From contig CAIVQO010000047.1 of assembly GCA_903908065.1 (NCBI GenBank), forward strand, positions 1-64,000: a stretch of DNA of 64,000 bases, read 5' to 3'. The stretch is from an uncultured beta proteobacterium. Lineage in GTDB: Bacteria; Pseudomonadota; Gammaproteobacteria; Burkholderiales; Rhodocyclaceae. Below are positions 54,480-64,000 of this stretch, one piece after another. A model generated the notes under the pieces. The model was not told where the DNA came from and did no database searches. It saw only the letters and a program-made list of their open reading frames with translations. Both the position numbers and the translations under genes were made by a program. The number at the start of each line of letters is the position of its first letter. Position 1 is the first letter of the stretch.

Positions 54480-56744
54480 TCAGCATTCCTCTTGCGCCTG
54501 CGGGAGGCTCATTGACAAATTTGCATTGGCGGGCACCCACAGCGTGATGGTGGATCCCCGGCCCGGAAGGCTGACGAATTCCATTTCACCGCCGTGCAGC
54601 TCAATGATTTCCTTGACGATGCTCATGCCCAGGCCGGTTCCCAAAATCTTTCCCGAGGTATCCGCACGGTAGAAGCGCTCGCAGACCCTCGACAGTTGCT
54701 CCTGCGACATGCCGATCCCGGTGTCCTTGATGCGAATTCCGCAGCGATGGGAGTCATCCCGGCTGGATGGTGAAGCCGGCCTGTCGATCAGCTCGATCTC
54801 GACGGGCCCGCCATTCGGCGAATATTTGTAAGCGTTTGACAGGACATTGCCGATCGCCTGCGTCAGCTTGCCGCGGTCACCCCGAAGCCACATCGCAGCG
54901 GACATCTTTCGTAGCCTGGGCTGTTCGCGACCCATCGGCACCTTGAACCCGTCGACGATCTCCTGCACCAGCGCCTCGGCGGCGAGGCGCTCTAACGTGA
55001 AGTCCTTGCCGCGCCGGGCCTCGATGCGGGCAAGGTCGAGCAACTCATTGATGATTTCAGCCATCAGGCGCGCGTTGCGCAGTACGATTTCGAGAAGATC
55101 CTGCTGCTCCGCGCGCTCGAACTCCTGGGCATGGAGCACTTCCGAATATCCCAGGACACTTGCCATTGGGGTACGCAATTCATGGGCGGCCGTGGACAGG
55201 AACTCGCTCTTCATGCGATCAACCTCGGTCTCGTGGGTGACATCGCTGAAATAGAGGATCTGGGACACGCTTTCAGTCTGTGCGTCGCGCTGGCTGACAT
55301 CGAGTACGCGCATGCACGGCTTTGCCAGCTCGATTCGTCTCGGCACCATGCCCATGTGCGCGTCGCGGTCGTCGCCCACGGAATGGCCCGTGCCCCCGGC
55401 TTGCATCGGTGTCATCTCCCAACTCCATGGTCCGGGAGTGCAAATGCCGCGAAGGATGGTGACAAACTCCGACTCGGTACGCCCCAGCAGTTCGCTCTGC
55501 TCAAGGCCTGTCATGGCGAGAAAGGCCGGGTTGACCGACCGCAGTCTTCGATCGCGATCGAAGGAGACGAAGCCATCGGGGCTAAGCGCGAAGATCGCGT
55601 TCAACTGGTCGGTTCGTTCCCGCAGGTGGCTTTCGGCCTGGTGGCGCTCGGTAATGTCGCCGTGCGATCCGGACATGCGCACTGCCCGCCCTTCGCCATC
55701 GAACATAGCCTTACCGCGGTCGAGGATCCACTTGTAGCTGCCGTCCTTGCATCGCAGGCGATATTCATGCTTGTAGAACTCGGTTTCGCCGCGCAGGTGC
55801 CGATGCAACTCCGCCTGCATATCCCGTACGTCCTCGGGGTGAACGCGGGAAAACCACTCATGTTCGTTCTCGCCAATCTCCCCCGGTCCATAGCCAAGCA
55901 TCGACTTCCAGCGGTCGGAGCATTGGACGGTAGCGTCGACCGGATTCCAGTCCCAGATGCCATCATTGGCTCCGCGCACAGCCAATTGCCAGCGTTCTTC
56001 AGTTTCCTGCAAAGCACGCCGGGTCATCTCGCGCTCACGAACCAGGCCGGAAGTACGGTTGACCATGATGACAAGGTTCTGGATTTCCGCGGGCGCGTCA
56101 GCTATGGTCAGGTGCTGAGCCGGCGCCAGGCTTGTGCCCATCAACTCTACCGCTTCGCTCAGCTTCGCCAGGCCGCCTAGCCAACGCGCAAGCGCCAGGC
56201 GAATGATGACCAGTCCGCCGAAAAGGCTGATCAGCCCGGTCCCGAACGCGATCAGACTCAGCAACCACAATCCTGCCGCGACGTTCAGCGTGTCGAATTG
56301 CAGGCGCAATACACCATAGTCCCTGCCGCCGACGGATATGGCGCGGTTGACTTCGGGAAGCGAATTGGCAACCCAGCCTTGCAAAAAGGCCGGCGCCTGA
56401 CCGGAATTGCGAGCCCGGTTCTCGGCATGAACGACGCCCGCGCCGACGGACAGGAATTGCGCCGTTGCGAACTGGGAGCCCTGCACCGCCTTGTTGAGCA
56501 GCTTCTGTACCGTATCGAAATCACCAATCACCACGCTGTCCTGGACGACCTGTGCAACCACTTCGACGAGCATGATTGACTCGACTTCGGTATCGACGAC
56601 CTGCCTTTCAAATTGGTATTTGAGGAACAGGAGCAAGCCGCCGCCTACCATCAACAGCAAGGTGACGCTGTAGAGGACGAACACCCTGTTGATCAGGGTG
56701 GAGGGCAGGTAGCGCTCCATATTACGCTCAGGCCATGGTTCCAA
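54480..56744 (-). CDS. Multi-PAS sensor histidine kinase
   Basis: 754 residues (the ATG at 56720 is an alternative start). TM1 near 18-40, periplasmic part, TM2 near 170-195, PAS 1 (IWDWNPVDATVQCSDRWKSM), PAC (MSGSHGDITERHQAE), PAS 2 (LSPDGFVSFDRDRRLRSVNP), HisKA with His in TAAHELRTPMASVLGYSEV near 522, HATPase with VLSNAYKYSPNGGPVEIELI and GTGLGMSIVKEII. The C-terminal half is very similar to the kinases at 57681 and 60770. No receiver, so phosphate passes to separate regulators. Follows the binding-protein gene by 15 bases. Confidence 0.93.
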   Translation of the reverse strand: MEPWPERNMERYLPSTLINRVFVLYSVTLLLMVGGGLLLFLKYQFERQVVDTEVESIMLVEVVAQVVQDSVVIGDFDTVQKLLNKAVQGSQFATAQFLSVGAGVVHAENRARNSGQAPAFLQGWVANSLPEVNRAISVGGRDYGVLRLQFDTLNVAAGLWLLSLIAFGTGLISLFGGLVIIRLALARWLGGLAKLSEAVELMGTSLAPAQHLTIADAPAEIQNLVIMVNRTSGLVREREMTRRALQETEERWQLAVRGANDGIWDWNPVDATVQCSDRWKSMLGYGPGEIGENEHEWFSRVHPEDVRDMQAELHRHLRGETEFYKHEYRLRCKDGSYKWILDRGKAMFDGEGRAVRMSGSHGDITERHQAESHLRERTDQLNAIFALSPDGFVSFDRDRRLRSVNPAFLAMTGLEQSELLGRTESEFVTILRGICTPGPWSWEMTPMQAGGTGHSVGDDRDAHMGMVPRRIELAKPCMRVLDVSQRDAQTESVSQILYFSDVTHETEVDRMKSEFLSTAAHELRTPMASVLGYSEVLHAQEFERAEQQDLLEIVLRNARLMAEIINELLDLARIEARRGKDFTLERLAAEALVQEIVDGFKVPMGREQPRLRKMSAAMWLRGDRGKLTQAIGNVLSNAYKYSPNGGPVEIELIDRPASPSSRDDSHRCGIRIKDTGIGMSQEQLSRVCERFYRADTSGKILGTGLGMSIVKEIIELHGGEMEFVSLPGRGSTITLWVPANANLSMSLPQAQEEC

Positions 56745-56759
56745 GGCGGCAAGGCTCGC

Positions 56760-57605
56760 CTAGCGCAGGCTAGGCGGCGCAACGAGGTAAAAATTGCGGT
56801 AGGCGGCGTAATCCGCGCCGGTTGCCGCGACGAAGCCGGTGGTGGCCGGCAGCTTGACAGATCGGGATACGCTGGCGAGAACCTTCTGTCCCTGGGGATC
56901 CCGACTCATTTCGACGAATGCCTTGCTCACCGCCGCCAGGTCCCGCTCGGGTACGCTTTTTGCGGCCATCAGGGCAAGGTCGTTGAGCGGATCGGATTGC
57001 CAGAGTATCCGCAGGGCATGCCCCTCGCGCTGTGACCATCCGCTGCTGAGCTGCGAGTGGGTTCCGACCGCCTTGACCTTGCCACTGACCAGTTGGGCGA
57101 AGGCGCCATCCATGTTGCCGCCAAACACCACGAGAACCGGGATTTTCCGATTCAGCAGATGGGCGTAGGAGTGCTTGTAGGCCACGGTCGCCTCGGGACC
57201 GGGAAATCCAACGGCCTCGCTGGCGAGATCCTCAAGCCGGGTAATCGGGGAGCTTGCCAGCACGGCGATCTGACTGTGTATCGGCGGCGCATCGCGCCGG
57301 GCGAACACGCGCCATCCCAGTTGTTCGCGATCCGGGCTGAACAAGTGGTTCGAAAAGATGAACTCCACTTCGTTGGCCAGCACAAAGGCCGTGGTATCCG
57401 CCGATGTGCGACCGATCTTGAGCTGCAACTTGACGCCGCTTTTGCCCGAGACGTATTCGATGATCGGGTTCCAGTAGCTCGCGGTCAGTTCGATCCCGTA
57501 CTGGTTCACCGGCGAAAACCGATACCCGCCCGACCCCTGGGCGTGAGCAGGGAGATGAAGGAAGAACAGGATCGCGAGGAAAAAAATGCGAAGGCGGATA
57601 TTCAT
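56760..57605 (-). CDS. PhnD-like periplasmic binding protein
   Basis: 281 residues from ATG 57605; signal peptide IRIFFLAILFFLHLPAHAQG-type. The body follows the phosphonate/phosphite-binding PhnD pattern: YRFSPVNQYGIELTASYWNP, LANEVEFIFSNHLFSPDREQ, ITRLEDLASEAVGFPGPEAT, FGGNMDGAFAQLVSGKVKAV. No transporter genes are near; it sits between two kinases, so it most likely serves as their ligand sensor. The frame is open to 57659 but has no better start. Confidence 0.85.
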   Translation of the reverse strand: MNIRLRIFFLAILFFLHLPAHAQGSGGYRFSPVNQYGIELTASYWNPIIEYVSGKSGVKLQLKIGRTSADTTAFVLANEVEFIFSNHLFSPDREQLGWRVFARRDAPPIHSQIAVLASSPITRLEDLASEAVGFPGPEATVAYKHSYAHLLNRKIPVLVVFGGNMDGAFAQLVSGKVKAVGTHSQLSSGWSQREGHALRILWQSDPLNDLALMAAKSVPERDLAAVSKAFVEMSRDPQGQKVLASVSRSVKLPATTGFVAATGADYAAYRNFYLVAPPSLR

Positions 57606-57680
57606 GTTCCGGTCCCGGTCAATGTTCATGGAGTGCGACACGCGTTTGAAGGTGATCAATGCCTTGCGTCGGGTATCGGT

Positions 57681-59858
57681 TCATGTGACAAGCTCCCTTT
57701 CGCTGGCATCCGGCGTTCCGCAGGTTCCGTCTCCGGTTTCGCCCACCGGCAGCGGGGTGAGCCAGAACGTGACCGTCGTTCCCTTTCCGGGCTGGCTCTC
57801 GATCCCCACCCGGCCGCCGTGAAGCTCGACGATTTCCTTGACGATGCTCATGCCGAGGCCCGTACCAGGAATCCTTCCCGAGGTGTCGGCCCGATAGAAG
57901 CGCTCGAATACCCGGCCCAGCTGCTCGGGCGTCATGCCCATGCCCTGGTCGCGAATGCGAATACCTATCCGCCCTGGATCGCCTCCCTGGCCAGATTCGT
58001 GAGTCAGAGCAATTTCAACGGGTGTGCCCACTGCCGAATACTTGTAGGCATTCGACAGGACATTGAGAATCGCCTGGGTGAGTTTGCTTCGGTCAGCCGT
58101 CACCCACCGCCTTTCCGCGTCGCTCAGCACGTACGGCACCGAACGATCCGCTGGAGCCTTGAAGGCGGCGACCACGCCGTTCAGCAGATCCCCAAGGTCG
58201 AGCGTCTCAATCTTGAAATCCTTGCCGCGCCGGGCCTCGATACGTGCAAGGTCGAGCAGCTCGTCGATGATGGTCGCCATCAGGTTTGCATTCCGGTGGA
58301 TGACTTCCAGGAACTCGCCTTGCTCCTCGCTCAAGCCGCCGCGCGACAGGAGAACCTCCGAAAAGCCCAGTACGCTGGCCATCGGGGTCCGCAATTCGTG
58401 GGCCGCAGTGGCCAGAAATTCGCTTTTCATGCGATCTACTTCGGATTCGCGGGTAACGTCGCGAAACCACAGGATCTGCGAAACGGTCACCCCCTTGGCG
58501 ACACGTAGGCCCAGTTCCAGGACACGAGGTGGCGGGCCGGCGATCTCGATGAAGTGGCGCCGCTCGCCGTCCGCCCCGCCCTGCAAGGAAGCCAGTGCGG
58601 TCAGCTGCGCATTCGCCGCGCAAATGCGATTGATGCGGGCAACAAATGCCGTTTCGCTCAAACCGAAGAGCGGGCCTGGATCGATTCCTGTCATCCCCGC
58701 CAAAGCAGGGCTTACATACTGAACGCGCTTGGCCCCATCAAAGGAAACGAAACCGTCGGGGCTGAGAGAAAAGATCGCCCTCAATTGCTCGCTGCGCTCG
58801 ACGAGTGATGCCTCGACCTCCTGACGGCGCGATATCTCGGTCGCCAGTTCCCTGCTGCGCTGCTCGGCAAAGGCGCGCTCTCGCTCGGCTAAAGCGATCT
58901 CGGCCTCAAGGCGCAGCGCGTCGCGGCGCATTCTGTCCAGCCTCAGCGCGCCGACGAGCAGCAGGATCGGAACCACCGCAGCAACCATGAGCGTTGCCGG
59001 CGAGGCAAGGTGACCGTAGGCTCGCTCGGTTCCAACGATGGTCACGAGGCTCAATTGCAGTCCCGGCACCGGGCTTTTCAACAGCAGCGCGGACTCCAGG
59101 TTCGGATCGCCGTGAAATGCCCGAAGATCGCCGGCGAACGTAAGAATCCCGCTATCGGCCGCGGCAATCGCCGCCAGTTGTGGCTCGGTCAGGAAGCTGC
59201 GGCCACCTTCTGCGGTTATCAATCGCCCCGATGCCGATAGCAGCAACTCCCTTTGCGAGGCATCGGTACCGGGCCCGATCAGGTTGCGGTACATCAGGGA
59301 TGCGGGGGTCTCGGTAACCACCCAGCCGTTGATGACATTCTTATGCAGCACCGGCTCAGAGGCAATCATCAGGGAACGGTCAAAATCCACCCAAATCGAA
59401 CCCTCGCCACGTGCCTCCGGGCTCAAGGCCTGGGGCGGTGCTTCCGGATTGCTGTCCGCCAGGACCTTGCCGTCGTGATCGAAGTAGATTATCCGGCTCC
59501 CCTCGCTGCCATGTCGGTTGTTGGCGTGGAACCGGAATCGATCTTCGATCGCCTGCCGGCTGGCGTCCAATCCGTAGCGCGGGGACATGCCCAGGTCGCG
59601 GTTTGCCAGGAACGCCTTGATTTCGAAAATATCAGCGTGGACCGCAGCCTCGTTGCGCAAGTCTTCGACGTAGTCGCCCAGGGCAGCGGCACGCCGCTGG
59701 CTGTCAACGACCAGAAAAGCATGCGAATCGCGCTTCATGCGCTGCCAGGAATGCAGGGAATAAGCAAAAAGCAGCATCGAATACAACGCAAAGGCGACCG
59801 CCACGATCACCGGCAGGCGAACCAGGGCGGCTTGAAAGCGGTCGCCTCGTAGAAACAT
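57681..59858 (-). CDS. dCache sensor histidine kinase
   Basis: 725 residues. TM1 near 15-37, a double-Cache-like periplasmic domain (about 50-295, with IIYFDHDGKVLADSNPEAPP), TM2 near 297-315, coiled coil, PAS (LSPDGFVSFDGAKRVQYVSP), HisKA with His in TAAHELRTPMASVLGFSEV near 484, HATPase (VLSNAYKYSAVGTPVEIALT, GTGLGMSIVKEIVELHGGRV). Paralogue of the kinases on both sides. Starts six bases after the end of the amino-acid-type binding protein. Confidence 0.94.
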   Translation of the reverse strand: MFLRGDRFQAALVRLPVIVAVAFALYSMLLFAYSLHSWQRMKRDSHAFLVVDSQRRAAALGDYVEDLRNEAAVHADIFEIKAFLANRDLGMSPRYGLDASRQAIEDRFRFHANNRHGSEGSRIIYFDHDGKVLADSNPEAPPQALSPEARGEGSIWVDFDRSLMIASEPVLHKNVINGWVVTETPASLMYRNLIGPGTDASQRELLLSASGRLITAEGGRSFLTEPQLAAIAAADSGILTFAGDLRAFHGDPNLESALLLKSPVPGLQLSLVTIVGTERAYGHLASPATLMVAAVVPILLLVGALRLDRMRRDALRLEAEIALAERERAFAEQRSRELATEISRRQEVEASLVERSEQLRAIFSLSPDGFVSFDGAKRVQYVSPALAGMTGIDPGPLFGLSETAFVARINRICAANAQLTALASLQGGADGERRHFIEIAGPPPRVLELGLRVAKGVTVSQILWFRDVTRESEVDRMKSEFLATAAHELRTPMASVLGFSEVLLSRGGLSEEQGEFLEVIHRNANLMATIIDELLDLARIEARRGKDFKIETLDLGDLLNGVVAAFKAPADRSVPYVLSDAERRWVTADRSKLTQAILNVLSNAYKYSAVGTPVEIALTHESGQGGDPGRIGIRIRDQGMGMTPEQLGRVFERFYRADTSGRIPGTGLGMSIVKEIVELHGGRVGIESQPGKGTTVTFWLTPLPVGETGDGTCGTPDASERELVT

Positions 59859-59864
59859 TGCTCG

Positions 59865-60749
59865 CTACGCTCCGCGTGAAAAGAATTCCGGGAAATAGCG
59901 CTGTATCCCGGGGTAGTATTTGCGCACCAGGGCGTCATAGCTCCCATCCTTGCGGATCTGCCGCAGGTAGGCATTGAACGCATCGCGCAACTGTGGGGAA
60001 GACTTCGGAAAGGCTGCCGCCAGTTCCTGCGTATGGGAAATCGGGCCGAGAACCTTGATGCGGCCCGCCCATTTCTGCAAATCGAGAATGGCGGACGGAA
60101 CGTCGAGCAGCGTGAATTCAACGCCGCCCTCAAGCAGGGTTGGCACCATTTCATTGATATTGCTGCTGCGGGTGTAGGGACGCAGATCGTAGCCCTTCCC
60201 TTTCAGGTCATAGTTGGCGGGATCCAGACAAGTCTTCTCCATGACCAGCAGGCTCTTCTTGCCGATGAAACGCCGGGTCTCGGCAATATCGTTGTCCAGA
60301 TTTGCACTGCCCTTGATCGGCTTGTAAATGGAGCTTGCGCGCGAAACCAGCAATACCTGCGAGGGGAAGGTTGCATCGGAAAACAGCAATATCTGCTGGC
60401 GCCAGGGCAGTACGGTGAACCCGCTCGCAATCATGTCTCCCTTGATCGGGAGGTTGCCGACCAATTCCACCTCGCTCCCATTGCGGTTCACGCTTTTGCC
60501 CAGGAGATCGGAGACGACGCTGTAGAAGTCGGAGTACACCAGCGAGTATTTGACGCCGATATGACGCGCGAATCCCTGTACCAGCTCGACGTCGAAACCG
60601 TCACCGGCACCGGTCACAAAATTGGCATAGCGAATGCCGATGTGGCGCAATTCGCCACGTTCGCGGACCTCCTTGAGATCGGCAATCGCACTGGGCGCCA
60701 GAATTGCCAATATCAGCGCGAGCATTAGCTTGTGTAGTCGAACGGTCAT
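59865..60749 (-). CDS. Family 3 (amino-acid-type) periplasmic binding protein
   Basis: 294 residues from ATG 60749 with an AGAAAAGAGA-type ribosome site; signal peptide MLALILAILAPSAIA. SBP_bac_3 pattern: VRERGELRHIGIRYANFVTG, GDGFDVELVQGFARHIGVKY, VELVGNLPIKGDMIASGFTV and AFPKSSPQLRDAFNAYLRQI. As with the PhnD-like gene there is no permease; the protein probably reports a solute to the kinase at 57681 or 60770. The ATG at 60773 would couple to the previous stop and is an alternative. Confidence 0.85.
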   Translation of the reverse strand: MTVRLHKLMLALILAILAPSAIADLKEVRERGELRHIGIRYANFVTGAGDGFDVELVQGFARHIGVKYSLVYSDFYSVVSDLLGKSVNRNGSEVELVGNLPIKGDMIASGFTVLPWRQQILLFSDATFPSQVLLVSRASSIYKPIKGSANLDNDIAETRRFIGKKSLLVMEKTCLDPANYDLKGKGYDLRPYTRSSNINEMVPTLLEGGVEFTLLDVPSAILDLQKWAGRIKVLGPISHTQELAAAFPKSSPQLRDAFNAYLRQIRKDGSYDALVRKYYPGIQRYFPEFFSRGA

Positions 60750-60769
60750 ATCTATTCTCTTTTCTTCTG

Positions 60770-63700
60770 TCATGCAGTCATGACCGGCACGTCAGCCATG
60801 GGTAGCCACAGGCTGACCCGGGTGCCCGTGCCGGGCCGGCTGTCAATGTCGAGTCGACCGCCATGCAATTCGACGATTTCCTGGACGATGCTCATGCCAA
60901 GGCCGGTGCCAGGAATCTGGCCGGAGGCGTCCGCGCGGTAGAAGCGCTCGCATACCCGCGCGGCCTGCTCCGGCGTCATGCCGATGCCCTGATCAACTAT
61001 GTGGATGCCGAACATCCATTCCTCCTCATCGCGATCACTGCCGACCGGCTTGTGCTGGTCGCTAAAATCGATCCGGACGACACCGCCGGACGGCGAGTAT
61101 TTATAGGCGTTGGACAAGACGTTATTAATAGCCTGGATCAGCTTGCCCCGGTCGCCGCGGATTTTGCAGTGGAGGTCACATGGTGCAATCATTGGGGCGA
61201 TGCGAGCCGTTGGCGGGTTGAACCCGGAAACCGTTTCACGCACCAACTCGACGGCGTCGATGGATTGCATCACGAAGTCCTTTCCCCGGCGCGACTCGAT
61301 TCTGGCCAGGTCGAGCAATTCATTGATGATCGAAATCATCAGTTGCGATTGCCGATAGATGGTTTCCAGGAACTCGGCCGTGTCATCGACGCCGATATCG
61401 CTATGCAACAGCAGCTCGGTGTAGCCGAAAATGTTCGCCATCGGTGTGCGCAGCTCATGCGCCGCGGTCGCCAGGAATTCGCTCTTGAGTTGCGCCACCT
61501 CGACTTCGTGGGTGATATCGCGCAGGTAGATCAGCGTCGTCACGCTCTCGTCAGGCGACTCACGCAAGCCGATCTGGAGCATGCGTCTTGGCGGTCCTGC
61601 GATCTCGAAGGTATGGCGGTTGATGCGGGTCGCAGCTGCGGTGCCGCGAACGGCGCCGTCCATATCCGGGGTGTGATCCCCATCGAACTGGTAGCGCCGC
61701 AGAGCCTGCATCCCCGGAAATGGACCGCCGGCAGTACATTGGTCCCCGAGCCTGGCAGAGAAGCCGGCTTCGTCGAGACCGACGACCTGCGAAGCCTCCA
61801 GTCCCGTAAGACTCACGAAGGCCGGGCTGACATAGGCCACCTGGTGATCCCGTCCGAAGGATATGAAGGCATCGGGACTCAGCGCAAAGATCGAATTGAG
61901 CTGCGCCGTTCGCTCTCGATCGCGTTCCTCGGCGGCCCGCCGCTCCGTAATGTCCGTGTGCGATCCTGCCATTCGTATTGGTTCGCCATTCGCATTCAGG
62001 ATGGCCCGACCGCGATCGAGGATCCATTTGTAATCACCGCTTTTGCACAACATCCGATATTCGCTCAGATAGAAAGTTGACTCGCCACGCAGGTGACACT
62101 GCGTTGCGGCCAAAGTCGCCTCGAGATCTCTGGGATGAATGCGCGAAATCCATTCTTCGACGGAGTCGCCAATTTCATCGGGAGAGTATCCCAGCATCTC
62201 CTTCCATCGGTCGGAGAAAAATACCTTGCCGGTCTTCGGATTCCAGTCCCAGATCCCGTCGTTGGCGCCACTGACGGCCAACTGCCAGCGCTGCTCGCTC
62301 TCCAGAAGAGCAAGCTCTATGCGCTTGCGCTCGCTGATGTCGCGGGCGAATCCGACCGTACCAAGGATCCCGCCATCGGGCCCGACGACTGCCTTCTTGT
62401 AGGTTTCTATCCAGCCGGACTCCGATCCGCCGGCCACCGGTTCCTCGACGGATTTGCCCCCCCCTTGCGACATGATTTCGGCGTCATCGCGGCGATAGCG
62501 CTCTGCGAGTTCCGCTGGCCAGACATCGAAATCGGTCTTGCCGACGACATGTTCCGGGTCGGCCTGCCCACACGCATCAGAGAACACTCTGTTTACAGCG
62601 AGAAAGCGGCCCTCCGCATCCTTGAGCCAGAAGAAGAAGGGCAGGTTGTCGAGCGTGGCGCGCAGGTACAGCTCGCGCTCGCGCAAGGCCTCTGCGGTGG
62701 CCTTGAGCTTGGTGATGTCAATTCTGTTGCCCACGATGTAGCCGCTGGGAGTGCGATATTCGACAATGAGCAGCCAACGTCCGTCGGACAAGCGTTGCTC
62801 GATGACTTCACCGTTGGCTTTCTGATGCTGCTCGACGCGGTGCGCAACCCAGGCCTCCAGGTGGCCGTCGGCGGCGGGGTACTGGCCACGCTCGGCCCCC
62901 TTGCGTACGATCTCCTCGAAACTGGCTCCGGGCACGATGAAGTCGCGACTGGCTGTATAGAAGTCGAGATAGGCCTCGTTGCAAAGCACCAGGCAATCGT
63001 TTTCGTCATAGATCGTGAAGCCCTGTTCTATGCTGCTGACGGCCTCGCGCAAGAGTTGGTTCGCCCGTTCGGCCGCAAGCCGGCTCTGGTGATACTCGCG
63101 GGTACGCTCATCGACACGGCGTTCGAGTTCGGCATACGATTCGGCCAGGCGGTCGACCATGGTATTGAACGCCGCGATCAGCCGGCCGAACGCTTCTTCG
63201 TTGCGGACCGGGATCCGTGCCGCCGGTCGACCGCTGGCGGCAATCTGCTCCGCAACAACGGAGACCTCGTCCAGAAGGCTAGTAATGAAGCGGGCACCGA
63301 TTCGGGCGAAAGCCACCACGGCAAGGACCGCAAGGATGCCAAGAATCAGAAACAGGAGCACTATGAGGTTGGCACTGCGAACGGCCTCGGTCTTGTCACG
63401 GGCGACCGTCAGCTTGAGCCCAAGTTTCCCCATCGGACCCGCCAGCCGCAATGGCCTATCCAGGGTAAAGACAGGATGGGTCGAGCGGCTGCCGGTGATC
63501 AGATCTCCGTTGGCGCTGAGCCATTGGCTGTCGGCGATGGTTGCCGGCGGTAGCAGCGAACCAACCGGTATGTGAAGAACTACGGCCCCCTCCGGTTGCC
63601 GGGTCAGCTGGTATCTAATGGGCATCACCAGCTGTATTCCAGAACGTGGCGTTCCCGCATTGCGCACCGATGCACTGGCGACATCCGAACCTATTTGCGT

Positions 63701-64000
63701 CGCTATTGCCGGGTCGTGCGAATAGTCTGGCACAGGGACGACGTTGCTGGCGACCGGGCGCCCACGGTAGTCAACCACGGTAATGCTGGTTCCGGAGATG
63801 GCCAGTTTCTGATTGCGCAAGAGCGGAACCAGATAGATCTCACGGCCACGAGAATCAGCCAATGCGTTGGCGGTAACGCTGTTGCCCGCGATGGACTCGC
63901 CGACCGAGGTGACTGCGGCCAGCAGCAGCTCGATTTCACGCCCTTCGACCTCTGCGCGCCCTTCGAGCAGGGTCTCCACCTGATCCCTGATCTGGTAGCT
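60770..64000 (-). CDS. dCache multi-PAS sensor histidine kinase, N-terminus outside window
   Basis: 1076 codons visible and open through the right edge; a GTG at 63979 is unlikely to be the start because the frame continues upstream and no first membrane helix is seen. Periplasmic Cache-type region, TM near 210-230 (VLLFLILGILAVLAVVAFAR), HAMP (RPAARIPVRNEEAFGRLIAA), four PAS domains (GFTIYDENDCLVLCNEAYLD; LPFFFWLKDAEGRFLAVNRV; IWDWNPKTGKVFFSDRWKEM; LSPDAFISFGRDHQVAYVSP), HisKA with His in TAAHELRTPMANIFGYTEL, and HATPase. First visible gene of the signalling operon. Confidence 0.92.
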   Translation of the reverse strand, partial: SYQIRDQVETLLEGRAEVEGREIELLLAAVTSVGESIAGNSVTANALADSRGREIYLVPLLRNQKLAISGTSITVVDYRGRPVASNVVPVPDYSHDPAIATQIGSDVASASVRNAGTPRSGIQLVMPIRYQLTRQPEGAVVLHIPVGSLLPPATIADSQWLSANGDLITGSRSTHPVFTLDRPLRLAGPMGKLGLKLTVARDKTEAVRSANLIVLLFLILGILAVLAVVAFARIGARFITSLLDEVSVVAEQIAASGRPAARIPVRNEEAFGRLIAAFNTMVDRLAESYAELERRVDERTREYHQSRLAAERANQLLREAVSSIEQGFTIYDENDCLVLCNEAYLDFYTASRDFIVPGASFEEIVRKGAERGQYPAADGHLEAWVAHRVEQHQKANGEVIEQRLSDGRWLLIVEYRTPSGYIVGNRIDITKLKATAEALRERELYLRATLDNLPFFFWLKDAEGRFLAVNRVFSDACGQADPEHVVGKTDFDVWPAELAERYRRDDAEIMSQGGGKSVEEPVAGGSESGWIETYKKAVVGPDGGILGTVGFARDISERKRIELALLESEQRWQLAVSGANDGIWDWNPKTGKVFFSDRWKEMLGYSPDEIGDSVEEWISRIHPRDLEATLAATQCHLRGESTFYLSEYRMLCKSGDYKWILDRGRAILNANGEPIRMAGSHTDITERRAAEERDRERTAQLNSIFALSPDAFISFGRDHQVAYVSPAFVSLTGLEASQVVGLDEAGFSARLGDQCTAGGPFPGMQALRRYQFDGDHTPDMDGAVRGTAAATRINRHTFEIAGPPRRMLQIGLRESPDESVTTLIYLRDITHEVEVAQLKSEFLATAAHELRTPMANIFGYTELLLHSDIGVDDTAEFLETIYRQSQLMISIINELLDLARIESRRGKDFVMQSIDAVELVRETVSGFNPPTARIAPMIAPCDLHCKIRGDRGKLIQAINNVLSNAYKYSPSGGVVRIDFSDQHKPVGSDRDEEEWMFGIHIVDQGIGMTPEQAARVCERFYRADASGQIPGTGLGMSIVQEIVELHGGRLDIDSRPGTGTRVSLWLPMADVPVMTA

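Overview
The window reads as a GC-rich betaproteobacterial chromosome, probably Rhodocyclales or Burkholderiales-like. That is an inference from protein style; there is no rRNA or other marker here. It falls into four blocks: an integrated element, a decayed accessory region, a large secretion and copper-oxidase locus, and a long signal-transduction operon.

1-4362, minus strand: the end of an integrative element. It carries a TacA-type antitoxin with an operator-bearing promoter, a small ribbon-helix-helix protein, ParA, a helix-turn-helix protein, two hypotheticals and a tyrosine integrase. The element ends in the 3' portion of a tRNA-Ser(GGA), the attachment site, followed by what looks like the tRNA's own terminator. 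4400-8480 is accessory debris: a frameshifted phage-like gene, a complete IS256-family element, a relic of an IS1182-family transposase and one small Cys-rich gene.

8478-13750: a substrate-binding protein / histidine kinase / receiver cassette whose first gene has an in-frame TGA, then a compact minus-strand operon of three paralogous small proteins with a four-Cys motif, a 38-residue membrane peptide and an HExxH metalloprotease, then an orphan OmpR-type regulator. Apart from the protease, I recognise no described family for the products of that operon.

13890-43688: the main locus, all on the minus strand. It holds a MauG-type di-haem cytochrome with an exported partner; a 12-gene atypical type II secretion/type IV pilus-like operon (gspD, E, F, G plus PilM, N, O, P-like proteins and pseudopilins); two tandem 850-residue exported Ig/cadherin-like proteins; a CusF-like copper protein; and an operon of multicopper oxidase, SCO protein, Sel1-repeat protein, exported hypothetical and TlpA-like thioredoxin. 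The layout resembles, from memory, the Geobacter Oxp atypical secretion system with its multicopper cargo OmpB. Four of the five operon leaders carry the same promoter: GTTAC-type half-sites, 21 bp, CAGACC-like -35, 17 bp, TAnnnT -10. The fifth (the oxidase) has the best half-site pair, 21 bp further out. The half-site spacing equals the E. coli RstA box (TACATnTnGTTACA), and an RstA-like response regulator is encoded immediately upstream of the oxidase.

43689-64000: a probable 13-gene signalling operon read right to left, with mostly overlapping start and stop codons: three kinases with closely similar C-terminal halves alternating with two periplasmic binding proteins, a phosphorelay hybrid kinase, HD-GYP protein, single receiver, a PAS protein with a degenerate kinase helix, a small GMVLA-type protein, HDOD protein, a second hybrid kinase and the RstA-like regulator. 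The simplest reading is that this operon senses small molecules and switches on the secretion and copper-oxidase regulon next to it.
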